A stretch of 64,000 nucleotides of DNA. It comes from Actinopolymorpha rutila (GTDB lineage: Bacteria > Actinomycetota > Actinomycetes > Propionibacteriales > Actinopolymorphaceae). A program made the translations under genes and the position numbers. This document shows, piece after piece, positions 1-7,684 of the stretch (the first letter of the stretch is position 1; the number at the start of each line of letters is the position of its first letter). The stretch spans positions 496,001 through 560,000 of the forward strand of contig NZ_JACBZH010000001.1 in assembly GCF_013407855.1 (NCBI RefSeq). Direction: 5' to 3'. The notes under the pieces were generated by a model, which saw only the letters and a program-made list of their open reading frames with translations, ran no database searches and had not been told where the DNA came from.

Positions 1-171
1 CACGAGTTCGACGGATACGAGACCTGGGACGATTCCGAAGAAGCGCGTGCGGCATTCGAGCGGGGCGCTGCCGAAGCGCAGCGAGCAGAGCGTCCTGCGC
101 AGTCGCAGGGTGCGACTTTCGCTCGTCACGCAAGGGAAACCACCGGCTTCCGGTCCGTCGCCGACGGATGA
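1..171 (+). CDS. C-terminal end of an unknown protein (partial)
   Basis: Frame 1 is open from the first base to a TGA at 169-171, giving 56 residues of a protein whose start lies outside the window. The segment is acidic, then rich in Ala, Glu, Gln and Arg (residues 14-38), which suggests a soluble helical tail. I do not recognise a family. A hairpin starts at the stop codon, which supports this being a real gene end. Third positions are G/C rich, as in a coding frame of this genome. Confidence 0.5.
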   Translation, partial: HEFDGYETWDDSEEARAAFERGAAEAQRAERPAQSQGATFARHARETTGFRSVADG

Positions 172-188
172 GCCTCGCGGCTCTTTCT
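170..188 (+). terminator. Short hairpin with T-rich tail after the partial gene
   Basis: GAGCC (170-174) pairs perfectly with GGCTC (179-183) around a TCGC loop and is followed by TTTCT. The stem begins inside the TGA stop codon of the preceding frame. A five-pair stem is short, so this is a plausible intrinsic terminator, not a certain one. Confidence 0.45.
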
Positions 189-260
189 GGTAGCCGGCCG
201 CCCTTCGGGGATGCGGCGACTCCGTTTATCTGAATTACGTACCTGGAAAGCGAGACGTAG

Positions 261-422
261 ATGAGTCAGACGCTGGTCGTGTTTCTTTTTGGTGGCTTGT
301 TCGCCTGTGCGCTCGCGCATTTCCTGCGCGGTGGGAGTAGTCGTATCGCGCGAATAGCGGCAGTGGTCCTGTTCGGACTCGGCCTGCTTTTCGCGCTGCT
401 TCCCGCGCTGCACCTCGGTTAG
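261..422 (+). CDS. Small two-helix membrane protein of unknown function
   Basis: ATG to TAG encodes 53 residues. Two hydrophobic stretches (about residues 4-19 and 30-50) flank a short basic loop with RGGSSR, the pattern of a helical hairpin membrane protein. There is no strong Shine-Dalgarno sequence (GAAAGCGAG lies upstream). It is convergent with the PAP2 gene, with 19 bp between the stop codons. I recognise no family; the coding call rests on composition, hydrophobicity and a clean fit between its neighbours. Confidence 0.5.
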   Translation: MSQTLVVFLFGGLFACALAHFLRGGSSRIARIAAVVLFGLGLLFALLPALHLG

Positions 423-441
423 TTTCCCCAAGGGTTCCGGC

Positions 442-1428
442 TCAGTTCCCTCGGTCCACCGCGCCCTCCGCTGTCGAGGTGGCCGCACCGGCCGAGGGAG
501 CAGCCGGGACCCGTAGGTTCCCCACGAGGGTCTCGACCAGGCCCGGCCGGTCGAGATCCGGAACGACCCGGTGCAACGTCGACAGCACCACTGCCAGTGC
601 CAGACAGGTCGCCCCGGCGACACCGCTCACGCCGCCGACGTACGCTCCGATGAGTTGGCCCGGGTCGAGGTCGACCGGTGGCGTCAGGCCCCCTCGGTCG
701 GCGAGTCCGATGGCGAGGACCGCGACCACCAGGAATGCTCCACCCACCAGGGCGAGCCAGGCGACGGTGCGGTGGTGGGGGTTGGAAGGCTCGCGAACGG
801 GTTCGTGACGTTGACCCAGGACGAGGAGATACCCGGCCGCGGCGGCCCAGATCCCGACGATGAGTAGCGCTGCCAGGGCGTCGCTCGGCCGGTGCCACCC
901 GGCGGACAACGTCGCGATCCCGGTGAGCGAGGCGTAGACGGCGCCGAGGATCGCGGCCAGCCCACGCAGCCGGGGCGGAAGGACCAGCACCGCGGCGACG
1001 GCGATGGACGCGGCGACCGTCACGTGCCCGCTCGGCATGCTGTTGGGCGCGCCGATGTTGGTGCCGGCGATCCCGAGGTCGGGCCGGTCGATCACGTAGT
1101 CCTTGAGTACCTGACTGGTGAGGTTCGCGCCCGCGACGAGCACGGTGGCGACCAGCGCCAGCCGGATCCGGCGGCGGACGAGGGCGATGAACGCGACGAC
1201 GGCCGTCGCCACCACCAGGGACGCCAGCGAGACGGCGTCGAGTACGCCGGTGACGAGTCCCTGGGCCTGGTCCCGGCCCATGCTGCTCGCCCGGAGAACG
1301 CTCGCGTCCAGCACCTGGCCGTGCGGGGTGCGGATGAAGACCCACCACACGAGCACGAGCACCGCCGCCTGCGCGAGCACGAGTACGACCAGCCATCCGG
1401 CGACCAGGCTCTTGACGAGGCGCTGCAT
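442..1428 (-). CDS. PAP2-family membrane phosphatase
   Basis: This 328-residue polytopic membrane protein has the phosphatidic acid phosphatase type 2 signature: K109 with R115-P116, then PSGH at 132-135, then H179 with D183. The PSGH and second His regions form the phosphohistidine active site in this family. The usual SR before the last His is absent here (SAGWH), a departure in motif three. Likely substrates are lipid phosphates or undecaprenyl pyrophosphate at the outer membrane face, by family only. I chose ATG at 1428 because AAGG stands at the right distance before it and the first helix starts at residue 8; the frame stays open upstream to 1698 but that part looks like spacer. Confidence 0.8.
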   Translation of the reverse strand: MQRLVKSLVAGWLVVLVLAQAAVLVLVWWVFIRTPHGQVLDASVLRASSMGRDQAQGLVTGVLDAVSLASLVVATAVVAFIALVRRRIRLALVATVLVAGANLTSQVLKDYVIDRPDLGIAGTNIGAPNSMPSGHVTVAASIAVAAVLVLPPRLRGLAAILGAVYASLTGIATLSAGWHRPSDALAALLIVGIWAAAAGYLLVLGQRHEPVREPSNPHHRTVAWLALVGGAFLVVAVLAIGLADRGGLTPPVDLDPGQLIGAYVGGVSGVAGATCLALAVVLSTLHRVVPDLDRPGLVETLVGNLRVPAAPSAGAATSTAEGAVDRGN

Positions 1429-1743
1429 CTGGTCAGCCTTCCGATCGGTTGCGTGAAGGTGCCGAGCCCCCGCGAGCCCGGCGGTACGGGGGAGACCGAC
1501 TGGCCCACGGCGGGCCCGGCACTGCTGCAGTAACGCACGAACCCCGGTCTGGGTCACGCCCGTGGTTTGACCGCTATCGGCCATCTGGCGGCGGGGTCGC
1601 CGGTCGCTCGGTTCGCCGGCCACCCGGGGCCGGTTGCGGTCGTGGTCCCCCTCGGCCGGGCGGTCGTTGGCAGGCTGGCGTACGCATGGATCGTCCACGT
1701 ACGCGCGGCGGGCCTTCCAGGGTCCGGCGGAGAGGGGGACGCG
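1429..1743. other. 315-bp intergenic region between divergent genes
   Basis: This gap lies between the divergent PAP2 and Gfo/Idh/MocA starts and must hold both promoters. It is GC rich. I see no convincing -35/-10 pair, no inverted repeat of note and no hidden small gene. Both neighbouring frames stay open into it, which is usual for GC-rich DNA and is not evidence of longer proteins. Confidence 0.6.
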
Positions 1744-2892
1744 ATGAACGACCGGCCGGTGTACTCCGCCGCGGTGATCGGATGCGGGACCGGCGGGATG
1801 CTCAGCGTCCGCGCGCTCGCCGCCTCGGAGCGGTTCCGGCTGGTGGCCGCGTGCGACCTACGGGCAGACGTGCGGGACAAGCTCGCGGCCGAGTACCCGG
1901 GGATTCGCACCTACGCCGACCATCGCGAGTTGCTCGCCGACGTGTCCGCGGCCGCCGGGACCGACCACGCGATCGACGTCGTGTGCGTGTCGACGTACGC
2001 CCCCACGCACGAGGAGATCGCGCTGGCCGCGCTGGCGACCCGTCCGCGCGGCCTGCTGGTGGAGAAACCGCTCGGCGACACGGCCGCGGCGGGCCGGCGC
2101 ATCGTCGACGCGGTCACCCGGAGCGGGACGCCGCTCGCCGTTCCCCACGGACTGCTCGCCCGGCCGACCTCGCTGGAGATCCTGCGCCGGGTGCGGGCCG
2201 GGGACATCGGCGAAGTCCGGCTGGTGGAGATCGAGTGTGCCGGCTGGGACATCATCAACGCCGGCATCCACTGGTTCCAGTACGCCGTCAACCTGCTCGT
2301 CGCCGACCCGTTCGCCGGCGTGCTGGCGACGTGCGACACCTCGAGCCGGACGTTCCGCGACGGCATGCGGGTGGAGACCGAGGCGGTGACGTACGCCTGG
2401 ACACGCGGCGGTGCCCGGGTCGTCCTGCACAGCGGCGATCACGTCGCGCAGAGCCGGCCCGGCAAGGACACGCTGTTCCGCGTCGTGGGCACCGACGGAC
2501 TGGTGGAGTTCTGGGGATGGGAGAACGGCTACCGGATCGTCGCGGGCTCCGGTCCCGCCGACGTCGGTCCGTTCCCCGACGCGGACCGGTCGCCGCACCA
2601 GGTGCACCTGGAGGAGCTGGCCCGCCAGATCGACGAGGGCAGCCCGGGGCACGGCCCGGGCCACAGTCCGGACCACAGTCCGGACTACACGGTCGCGGAC
2701 ACCTCGCTGCGGGCGCTGGAGCTGTGCGAGGCGGCGTACCTCTCGCACCGGCACCGGTGTGTGGTCACGTTCCCACTGTCGGAGTTCGTGCTTCCGGAGT
2801 TCGTGCCGCCCGGGGCGTCGGACTGGGACCCGGGTACGCCGTACCCCGGCGAGGGCGGCGGTCGCGACGGCCGCCGGCTGGAGGCACGATGA
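1744..2892 (+). CDS. Gfo/Idh/MocA-family oxidoreductase
   Basis: A 382-residue NAD(P)-dependent dehydrogenase. The Rossmann glycine motif GCGTGG lies at about residues 12-17, the family EKPL motif at about 108, and a GIHWF segment near 174 supplies the likely catalytic His. Family members oxidise or epimerise sugars, inositols or amino sugars. ATG at 1744 is preceded by GGAGAGGGGG; the frame is open upstream but lacks homology-like sequence. Near residue 302 there is a small repeat of HSPD units. The stop overlaps the start of the next gene by four bases (ATGA), so the two are translationally coupled and probably act on one substrate. The exact sugar cannot be read from sequence. Confidence 0.85.
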   Translation: MNDRPVYSAAVIGCGTGGMLSVRALAASERFRLVAACDLRADVRDKLAAEYPGIRTYADHRELLADVSAAAGTDHAIDVVCVSTYAPTHEEIALAALATRPRGLLVEKPLGDTAAAGRRIVDAVTRSGTPLAVPHGLLARPTSLEILRRVRAGDIGEVRLVEIECAGWDIINAGIHWFQYAVNLLVADPFAGVLATCDTSSRTFRDGMRVETEAVTYAWTRGGARVVLHSGDHVAQSRPGKDTLFRVVGTDGLVEFWGWENGYRIVAGSGPADVGPFPDADRSPHQVHLEELARQIDEGSPGHGPGHSPDHSPDYTVADTSLRALELCEAAYLSHRHRCVVTFPLSEFVLPEFVPPGASDWDPGTPYPGEGGGRDGRRLEAR

Positions 2893-3998
2893 CCACCATG
2901 ACTCCCATGAGCACTTCGAGAACAATCTTCGGTGTGGTCGGCAGCGGCTGGCGGACGGAGTTCTACCTGCGGATCGCCGCCGCGTTGCCGGACCGGTTCG
3001 GCGTCGCCGGAGTGGTCGCCCGCAGAGCCGAACGCGCGAAGGAACTCCGGGAACAGTTCGGCGTACCGACGTTCGACTCGATGGAGGCGCTGCTCGACGA
3101 CGGAAGCCCGGACTTCGTGGTCACGTCGGTGTCGTGGGCGGCCAACCCCGGCCTCGTGGTGGAGCTTGCCCGGCGCGGTGTTCCGGTGCTGAGCGAGACG
3201 CCACCGGCGCCCGACCTGGACGGGATGCGGGCGCTGTGGGACGAGGTCGGCGACACCGCGATCGTGGAGGTCGCCGAGCAGTATCCGTTCCTTCCGGAGT
3301 ACGCCGCGCGGGTGGCGGTGTGTCGTTCGGGCCTGCTCGGCAAGGTGACCTCGGCCCACCTGTCGGCCACCCAGACCTACCACGCGATCGCGGTCCTGCG
3401 TACGTTGCTGGACGTCGGTTTCGCCGACGCGGAGGTGGCCGGGACCGCGTTCACCAACCGGCTCCAGCGCGGTCCCGACCGCGACGGCTGGCCCGTCCGG
3501 GAGGAGCTGGTGGACGCCGACCAGGTGATCGCGACGCTGGACTTCGGCGACCGGCTAGGCGTCTACGACTTCACCGCAGGGCAGTGGTTCCACCCGATCC
3601 TCGGCAACCGGATCGTCGTACGCGGCGAACGCGGCGAGGTGATCGACGACCGGCTCACCTACCTGCCCGACCCGTCCGTTCCCGTGCAGACGTCGTTCAC
3701 GCGCCAGCAGACCGGACTCGGCGGTGACCTGGAGGGGTTCCACCTTCGGGCGTTGTACGCGGGGGAGCGTCGCGTGTACGCCAACCCGTACGCACCGGCG
3801 CGGCTGCCCGACGAGGAGATCGCGATCGCCACCTGCCTGACCGGGTTGGCCGAGCGGGTCCGTTCCGGCGGGCAGCCGTCGGGTGGATACTCGCTGGCGG
3901 ACGCGTGCCAGGACCACTACCTCGGCCTGGTGGTGTCGGAGGCCGTGGCGTCGGGGACGCGGATCCGCACCACCCGCCAGCCCTGGGCCCGCGACTGA
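2889..3998 (+). CDS. Gfo/Idh/MocA-family oxidoreductase, second of a coupled pair
   Basis: A 369-residue paralogue of the upstream enzyme. The Rossmann motif GSGWRT sits near residue 18. The usual EKP motif reads SETPP (about residue 102), so the Lys that helps catalysis in this family is not conserved and the activity may be altered. The start overlaps the upstream stop (ATGA); ATGs at codons 4 and 7 are alternatives. A degenerate partner beside a canonical enzyme could be a structural or regulatory subunit, or an enzyme on a different intermediate; this is inference. The pair is followed by a regulated glycan-enzyme gene. Confidence 0.8.
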   Translation: MTTMTPMSTSRTIFGVVGSGWRTEFYLRIAAALPDRFGVAGVVARRAERAKELREQFGVPTFDSMEALLDDGSPDFVVTSVSWAANPGLVVELARRGVPVLSETPPAPDLDGMRALWDEVGDTAIVEVAEQYPFLPEYAARVAVCRSGLLGKVTSAHLSATQTYHAIAVLRTLLDVGFADAEVAGTAFTNRLQRGPDRDGWPVREELVDADQVIATLDFGDRLGVYDFTAGQWFHPILGNRIVVRGERGEVIDDRLTYLPDPSVPVQTSFTRQQTGLGGDLEGFHLRALYAGERRVYANPYAPARLPDEEIAIATCLTGLAERVRSGGQPSGGYSLADACQDHYLGLVVSEAVASGTRIRTTRQPWARD

Positions 3999-4072
3999 CC
4001 GGCGTACGCACACTTCACGAACGAGGGCCGGCCCGAGCCGGTGACCGGGTGCGGTCAGCCGATCGTGGTTCG

Positions 4073-4102
4073 TTGACGGCGTCGCGGGGCGGCTCCTAGC
4101 CT
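4073..4102 (+). promoter_or_regulatory. Promoter of the DUF4185 gene
   Basis: TTGACG (4073-4078) and TAGCCT (4097-4102) are separated by 18 bp, a reasonable sigma-70-type promoter. The predicted start of transcription, near 4109, places the palindrome at 4114-4125 just downstream, a position where a bound repressor blocks transcription. Confidence 0.5.
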
Positions 4103-4113
4103 CCGGCCAGTGT

Positions 4114-4125
4114 GAAATCGATTTC
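4114..4125. promoter_or_regulatory. LacI-type operator palindrome
   Basis: GAAATCGATTTC is a perfect 12-bp palindrome with a central CG, the form bound by many LacI-family sugar repressors. It is AT rich in a very GC-rich context and lies between the promoter and the DUF4185 start. No LacI-type gene with a classical LacI DNA-binding domain is in the window, so the repressor would be encoded elsewhere. Confidence 0.6.
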
Positions 4126-4155
4126 TGGCCGCTGATCGGGAACGGGAGCCGGGCT

Positions 4156-5757
4156 ATGCGACGTAGGACACTCCTCACCACAGCCGCGCTGGCGGGTCCG
4201 CTGGCCGCCGTTGCCGGACCGCAGGCGGCCAGCGCCGAGGGGCCGGACAACGGACCCGGCGGCCAGCCCGCGCCGAAGTCCGTCGGCGCGGCGGCACCGA
4301 TGCTGGCGCCCGGGCCGAGCGTGCCCGGCCCGACCCTGGCGGAGAAGGTCGCCAAGCTGACCGGACCCGACTCCATCAACCACACCGACACCCGCTACCA
4401 GGTGATGGGGACCGACCTCGGCGCGATGTGGGACAACGGCTCGGGCCAGGTGCTGATGGCGTTCGGCGACACCTTCGGCGAGGGCCAGGTCGGCGGCGGG
4501 CAGTTCGGCCAGGACTGGCGTTCGAACGTTCTCGCGCGCTCGTCCGACCACGACCTGTCCGACGGGATGACGTTCGACGACATGGTGGTGGACCGGCCCG
4601 GGCACGCCAAGGAACTGCTGGCGTCGAAGAAGGCCGACAACGACGAGATCACCGTCATCCCCAACTCCGGCGTCAGCGTCGGGAAGCGGCAGTTCCTGCA
4701 CTACTTCTCGCAGAACAACTGGGGTCCGTGGAACACCAACTACGGCGGCATCGCGTACTCCGACGACAACGGGCAGAACTGGACCAAGAGCGACGTCCGC
4801 TGGCAGAACTCCGCGCCGTTGTGGGGTCGCGGCTTCCAGTTGGGTTCGCTGGTACGCCAGGGCGGCTTCGTCTACCTGTTCGGCACCGGCAGCGGCCGGC
4901 TGTACGACATCAGGTTGGCCCGCGTGCCGGAGGCCCGGGTGCTCGACATGAGTGCCTGGAGGTACTGGAACGCGCACGCCTGGACGGCCCGGGAGGCCGA
5001 CGCCGTTCCCGTGGTCGCGGCGCCGTCGGGTGAGATGTCCGTGCTGTACAACGAGTATCTCGGCCGGTGGCTGATGATGTACCTCGACGAGTACCGCGCC
5101 GCCATCGTGATGCGCGAGGCGCCGGACATCACCGGCCCGTGGAGCGGCGCGCGGGTGGTCGTCCGCGGTGGCGACGGTGGCGAGTACCCCGCGCTGTACG
5201 CGCCGTTCATGCATCCGTGGTCGGCGGCCTCCGGCGGCCGGGACCTGTACTTCGCGATGTCGCAGTGGGGTCCGTACAACGTCTTCCTCATGCGCACCCG
5301 GCTCGACCGGGCCGTGGACACCGCCAACCTGATCAGTGATCCGGGGTTCGAGGAACAGCCCGACCGGCAGGTGCGGGTGCCGTGGTTCGTCTGCGGCCAG
5401 GGCGGCATCGACCGCGACGGCCAGCAGTCGTACGCCGGGAAGAACAACGGGTACGTGCGCGCGGCACAGGGCTGGAACGCCCTCACCCAGTCGGTCGTGG
5501 TGCAACCGGCCCGCCGGCACCGGCTCACCGCCTGGGTGCGGTCCTCCGCACGCGACGTTCCGGACGGAGCACTGGGGGTGCGTGGCCGGCGCGGGGAGAT
5601 CGCCCGGACGTCGTTCGGGCACCTGGGCAACTACACGAAGGTGAGCGTGGACTTCGACCCCGGCGACAACGCCGACATCGAGGTCTTCGCCGGCTTCTGG
5701 GGAGCGGGCGCGGACGCCTGGGTGCAGGTCGACCAGGTGTCGCTCGTCGCGCTGTAG
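4156..5757 (+). CDS. Tat-exported DUF4185 protein with C-terminal carbohydrate-binding-like domain
   Basis: 533 residues. The N-terminus MRRRTLLTTAAL followed by a hydrophobic stretch and AxA near residue 26 is a twin-arginine-like signal peptide. Residues about 60-390 match a DUF4185 beta-propeller (motifs GDTFG, WGRGFQLGS, MYLDEYR). Residues about 395-533 form a beta-sandwich starting NLISDPGFEE, typical of carbohydrate-binding modules. Some DUF4185 proteins were shown to be endo-D-arabinanases (family GH183), so a secreted glycan hydrolase is likely, but substrate is not proven. It follows the Gfo/Idh/MocA pair and has its own operator-bearing promoter. The start is fixed by the signal peptide. 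Confidence 0.8.
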   Translation: MRRRTLLTTAALAGPLAAVAGPQAASAEGPDNGPGGQPAPKSVGAAAPMLAPGPSVPGPTLAEKVAKLTGPDSINHTDTRYQVMGTDLGAMWDNGSGQVLMAFGDTFGEGQVGGGQFGQDWRSNVLARSSDHDLSDGMTFDDMVVDRPGHAKELLASKKADNDEITVIPNSGVSVGKRQFLHYFSQNNWGPWNTNYGGIAYSDDNGQNWTKSDVRWQNSAPLWGRGFQLGSLVRQGGFVYLFGTGSGRLYDIRLARVPEARVLDMSAWRYWNAHAWTAREADAVPVVAAPSGEMSVLYNEYLGRWLMMYLDEYRAAIVMREAPDITGPWSGARVVVRGGDGGEYPALYAPFMHPWSAASGGRDLYFAMSQWGPYNVFLMRTRLDRAVDTANLISDPGFEEQPDRQVRVPWFVCGQGGIDRDGQQSYAGKNNGYVRAAQGWNALTQSVVVQPARRHRLTAWVRSSARDVPDGALGVRGRRGEIARTSFGHLGNYTKVSVDFDPGDNADIEVFAGFWGAGADAWVQVDQVSLVAL

Positions 5758-5763
5758 GAGATA

Positions 5764-5781
5764 TATAAGCGCTGTTATAGT
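5764..5781 (+). promoter_or_regulatory. MarR autoregulatory site with leaderless -10 box
   Basis: TATAA (5764-5768) and TTATA (5775-5779) form an inverted repeat around GCGCTG. The second arm runs into TATAGT (5776-5781), which stands 7 nt before the MarR ATG. The repeat thus covers the -10 box. An AT-rich palindrome at the start of a marR gene usually is its own operator. Confidence 0.55.
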
Positions 5782-5788
5782 TCCGGGC

Positions 5789-6322
5789 ATGGTCTCTCCA
5801 CCGCCCGCGGGCGACCGCGCGCGCAAGTCTGCCCAGCGCCCGGACCCCACCGAGGTGAGCCACTGGCGGCCACTGCACCTGCTGCTGGCCGCCATGGACG
5901 ACGAGATCGCCGCGCTCTACGCCGAGCGTGGCGTGACCGGGATCCGCCCGCGGTTCACCAGGCCGCTGATCCGGCTCGGCAGGGAGGGCCCGATGACCAT
6001 CCGGGCGCTCTCCGAGGCACTCGGCGTCAGTCACTCCGCGATGAGCCAGACGGTGTCGGCGCTGCGCCGGGAAGGGTTCGTACGCAGCACGCCGGGCGCC
6101 GACGCCCGCACCCGCGAGGTGGCGGTGACTTCGCGCGCCCGCGAGGTGCTGCCGTTCCTCGAGGCGGAGTGGCGGGCCACCGAGCGCGCCGTCGCCGATC
6201 TCGAGGGCGAGATTCCGTACCCGCTGAGCCAGGTGGTCCGCGACCTGCAGGCAGCGCTGGACCAGCGGTCGTTCGGGGACCGGATCGCCGCGCACCTGGA
6301 CGACGAGGTCGGTACGCCGTGA
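5789..6322 (+). CDS. MarR-family transcriptional regulator
   Basis: 177 residues with the winged-helix core of the MarR family: TIRALSEALGVSHSAMSQTVSALRREG-type helices at about residues 70-97, and the wing with the D-A-R-T motif near 108. The first 30 residues are a charged extension. It overlaps the following MFS gene by four bases (GTGA), so regulator and transporter are coupled; the likely job is ligand-relieved repression of the pair. The transcript is probably leaderless because TATAGT ends 7 nt before ATG. Ligand unknown. Confidence 0.85.
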   Translation: MVSPPPAGDRARKSAQRPDPTEVSHWRPLHLLLAAMDDEIAALYAERGVTGIRPRFTRPLIRLGREGPMTIRALSEALGVSHSAMSQTVSALRREGFVRSTPGADARTREVAVTSRAREVLPFLEAEWRATERAVADLEGEIPYPLSQVVRDLQAALDQRSFGDRIAAHLDDEVGTP

Positions 6323-7602
6323 GCTTCGTCGACGGGTTCATCGACGGGCTCATCGACACCCGGCCGCTGCGGTCCGGTCCGGCGTTCCGGCGACTGTGGG
6401 TGGGCACCACGCTGTCCCGCCTCGGCGGGCAGCTGACCATGGTGGCGGTGCTCTACCAGGTGTGGGAGCTGACGGGGAGTCCGGCGGCCGTCGGTGTGCT
6501 CGGCCTCGTGCAGGCGGTGCCGATGGTGGTGTTCGGACTGGTCGGCGGGTCGCTGGCGGACGCGGTCGACCGCCGCCGCCTCGTCCTGCTCACGACCACC
6601 GGGCAGTTGGTCGTCGCGGGGATGCTGGCGGTGCAGGCGTTGACCGAACTGCGTTCGTACGCCGTCCTGCTGATCCTCGTGGCGGCACAGAGTGCGGGCG
6701 GGGCGCTGGGCGCGCCGGCGCGGCGTACTTTCGTGCCGAGGTTGCTGCCCGCCGACCAGGTGACCGCGGGGGTGGCGTTGTTCCACGTCAGCTTCCAGCT
6801 CGCCATGCTCGGCGGCCCGGCGCTGGGCGGCCTGCTCATCGCGCACGCCGGGGTGGGGGTCTGCTACCTGGTGGACGCGGTCGCCTTCCTCGCCGCGCTG
6901 TACGGCGTACGCGGGTTGCCGGCGATGCGACCGGCCGGCCAGGCCGCTCGCCCAGGCATCCGTACCGTCTGGGAGGGCTGGCGGTTCGTCGCGACCAGGC
7001 CGGCGTTGGGTGGCGCGTTCCTCACCGACGTCTTCGCCACCGTGCTGGCCATGCCGGTCGCGTTGTTCCCGGTGGTCAACGCCGAGCGGTTCGGCGGCCG
7101 GCCGGAGACGCTGGGGTTGTTCTTCACCGCGATCGCGGTGGGCGGGGTGTGCGCGGGTGCGGTGTCGGGACGCGTCGCGCGGTCCGGCCGGCCCGGCGTG
7201 GTGATGCTGATGACCGCGGCGGTGTGGGGCGTGGGCCTGGCGGGGTTCGGGCTCGCGTCGTACCTCTGGCTCGCGCTGGGCTGCCTGGCGGTGGCCGGCG
7301 CGGCGGACACCTTCTCGGTGATCTCCCGGGGATCGATCGTGCAGCTGGCGACGCCCGACTCCCACCGGGGTCGGGTCAGTGCGGTCGAGCACATCGTCGG
7401 GGTTTCCGGGCCCGACGTCGGCAACTTCCGGGCCGGGCTCGTCGGCGATCTCACCTCGGCGACGTTCGCCCTCGTGGCCGGCGGGGTCATGTGTGTGGCC
7501 GGAGTGGCCGGGGTCGCCGCCACCAACCGGAGCCTGCGGAGGTTCACCCCGACGGTCGAGGAGGTCGAGGAGTCCGAAGAGGGGTTGCGCGCGGCGGTGT
7601 GA
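6319..7602 (+). CDS. MFS transporter, EntS/MFS_3 type
   Basis: 427 residues with about 12 hydrophobic segments. The loop motif GGSLADAVDRRR (about residues 75-86) is the MFS motif A variant of drug and siderophore exporters, and the R-G-R-V-S-A-V-E segment near 351 resembles the enterobactin exporter EntS group. GTG at 6319 overlaps the MarR stop; an ATG far upstream in the same frame lies inside the MarR gene and is unlikely. Paired with a MarR regulator, it probably exports a toxic compound or siderophore; the direction is inferred from family. Confidence 0.8.
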   Translation: MSFVDGFIDGLIDTRPLRSGPAFRRLWVGTTLSRLGGQLTMVAVLYQVWELTGSPAAVGVLGLVQAVPMVVFGLVGGSLADAVDRRRLVLLTTTGQLVVAGMLAVQALTELRSYAVLLILVAAQSAGGALGAPARRTFVPRLLPADQVTAGVALFHVSFQLAMLGGPALGGLLIAHAGVGVCYLVDAVAFLAALYGVRGLPAMRPAGQAARPGIRTVWEGWRFVATRPALGGAFLTDVFATVLAMPVALFPVVNAERFGGRPETLGLFFTAIAVGGVCAGAVSGRVARSGRPGVVMLMTAAVWGVGLAGFGLASYLWLALGCLAVAGAADTFSVISRGSIVQLATPDSHRGRVSAVEHIVGVSGPDVGNFRAGLVGDLTSATFALVAGGVMCVAGVAGVAATNRSLRRFTPTVEEVEESEEGLRAAV

Positions 7603-7620
7603 CTCCGCCATGCTGCTCCG

Positions 7621-7646
7621 AAACTACTTCGACCTCGAACTTGTTT
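7621..7646. repeat. 26-bp imperfect inverted repeat, operator or terminator
   Basis: From AAACTACTTCGA to TCGAACTTGTTT around a CC centre, 10 of 12 base pairs match. It sits 18 nt after the MFS stop and 38 nt before the next ATG, and is AT rich for this genome. The two-base centre favours a protein-binding site over an RNA hairpin, although TTTT follows. Confidence 0.4.
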
Positions 7647-7684
7647 TGGGTGCTGGTACGTGGTCGTGGCGAACGGAGCCCCGC

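Noticed and set aside
1449-3998. An 849-codon plus-strand open frame
   Set aside because: Only its last part (from 2889) is protein-like; the rest is a shadow in another frame of the first Gfo/Idh/MocA gene, and is very Arg/Gly rich.
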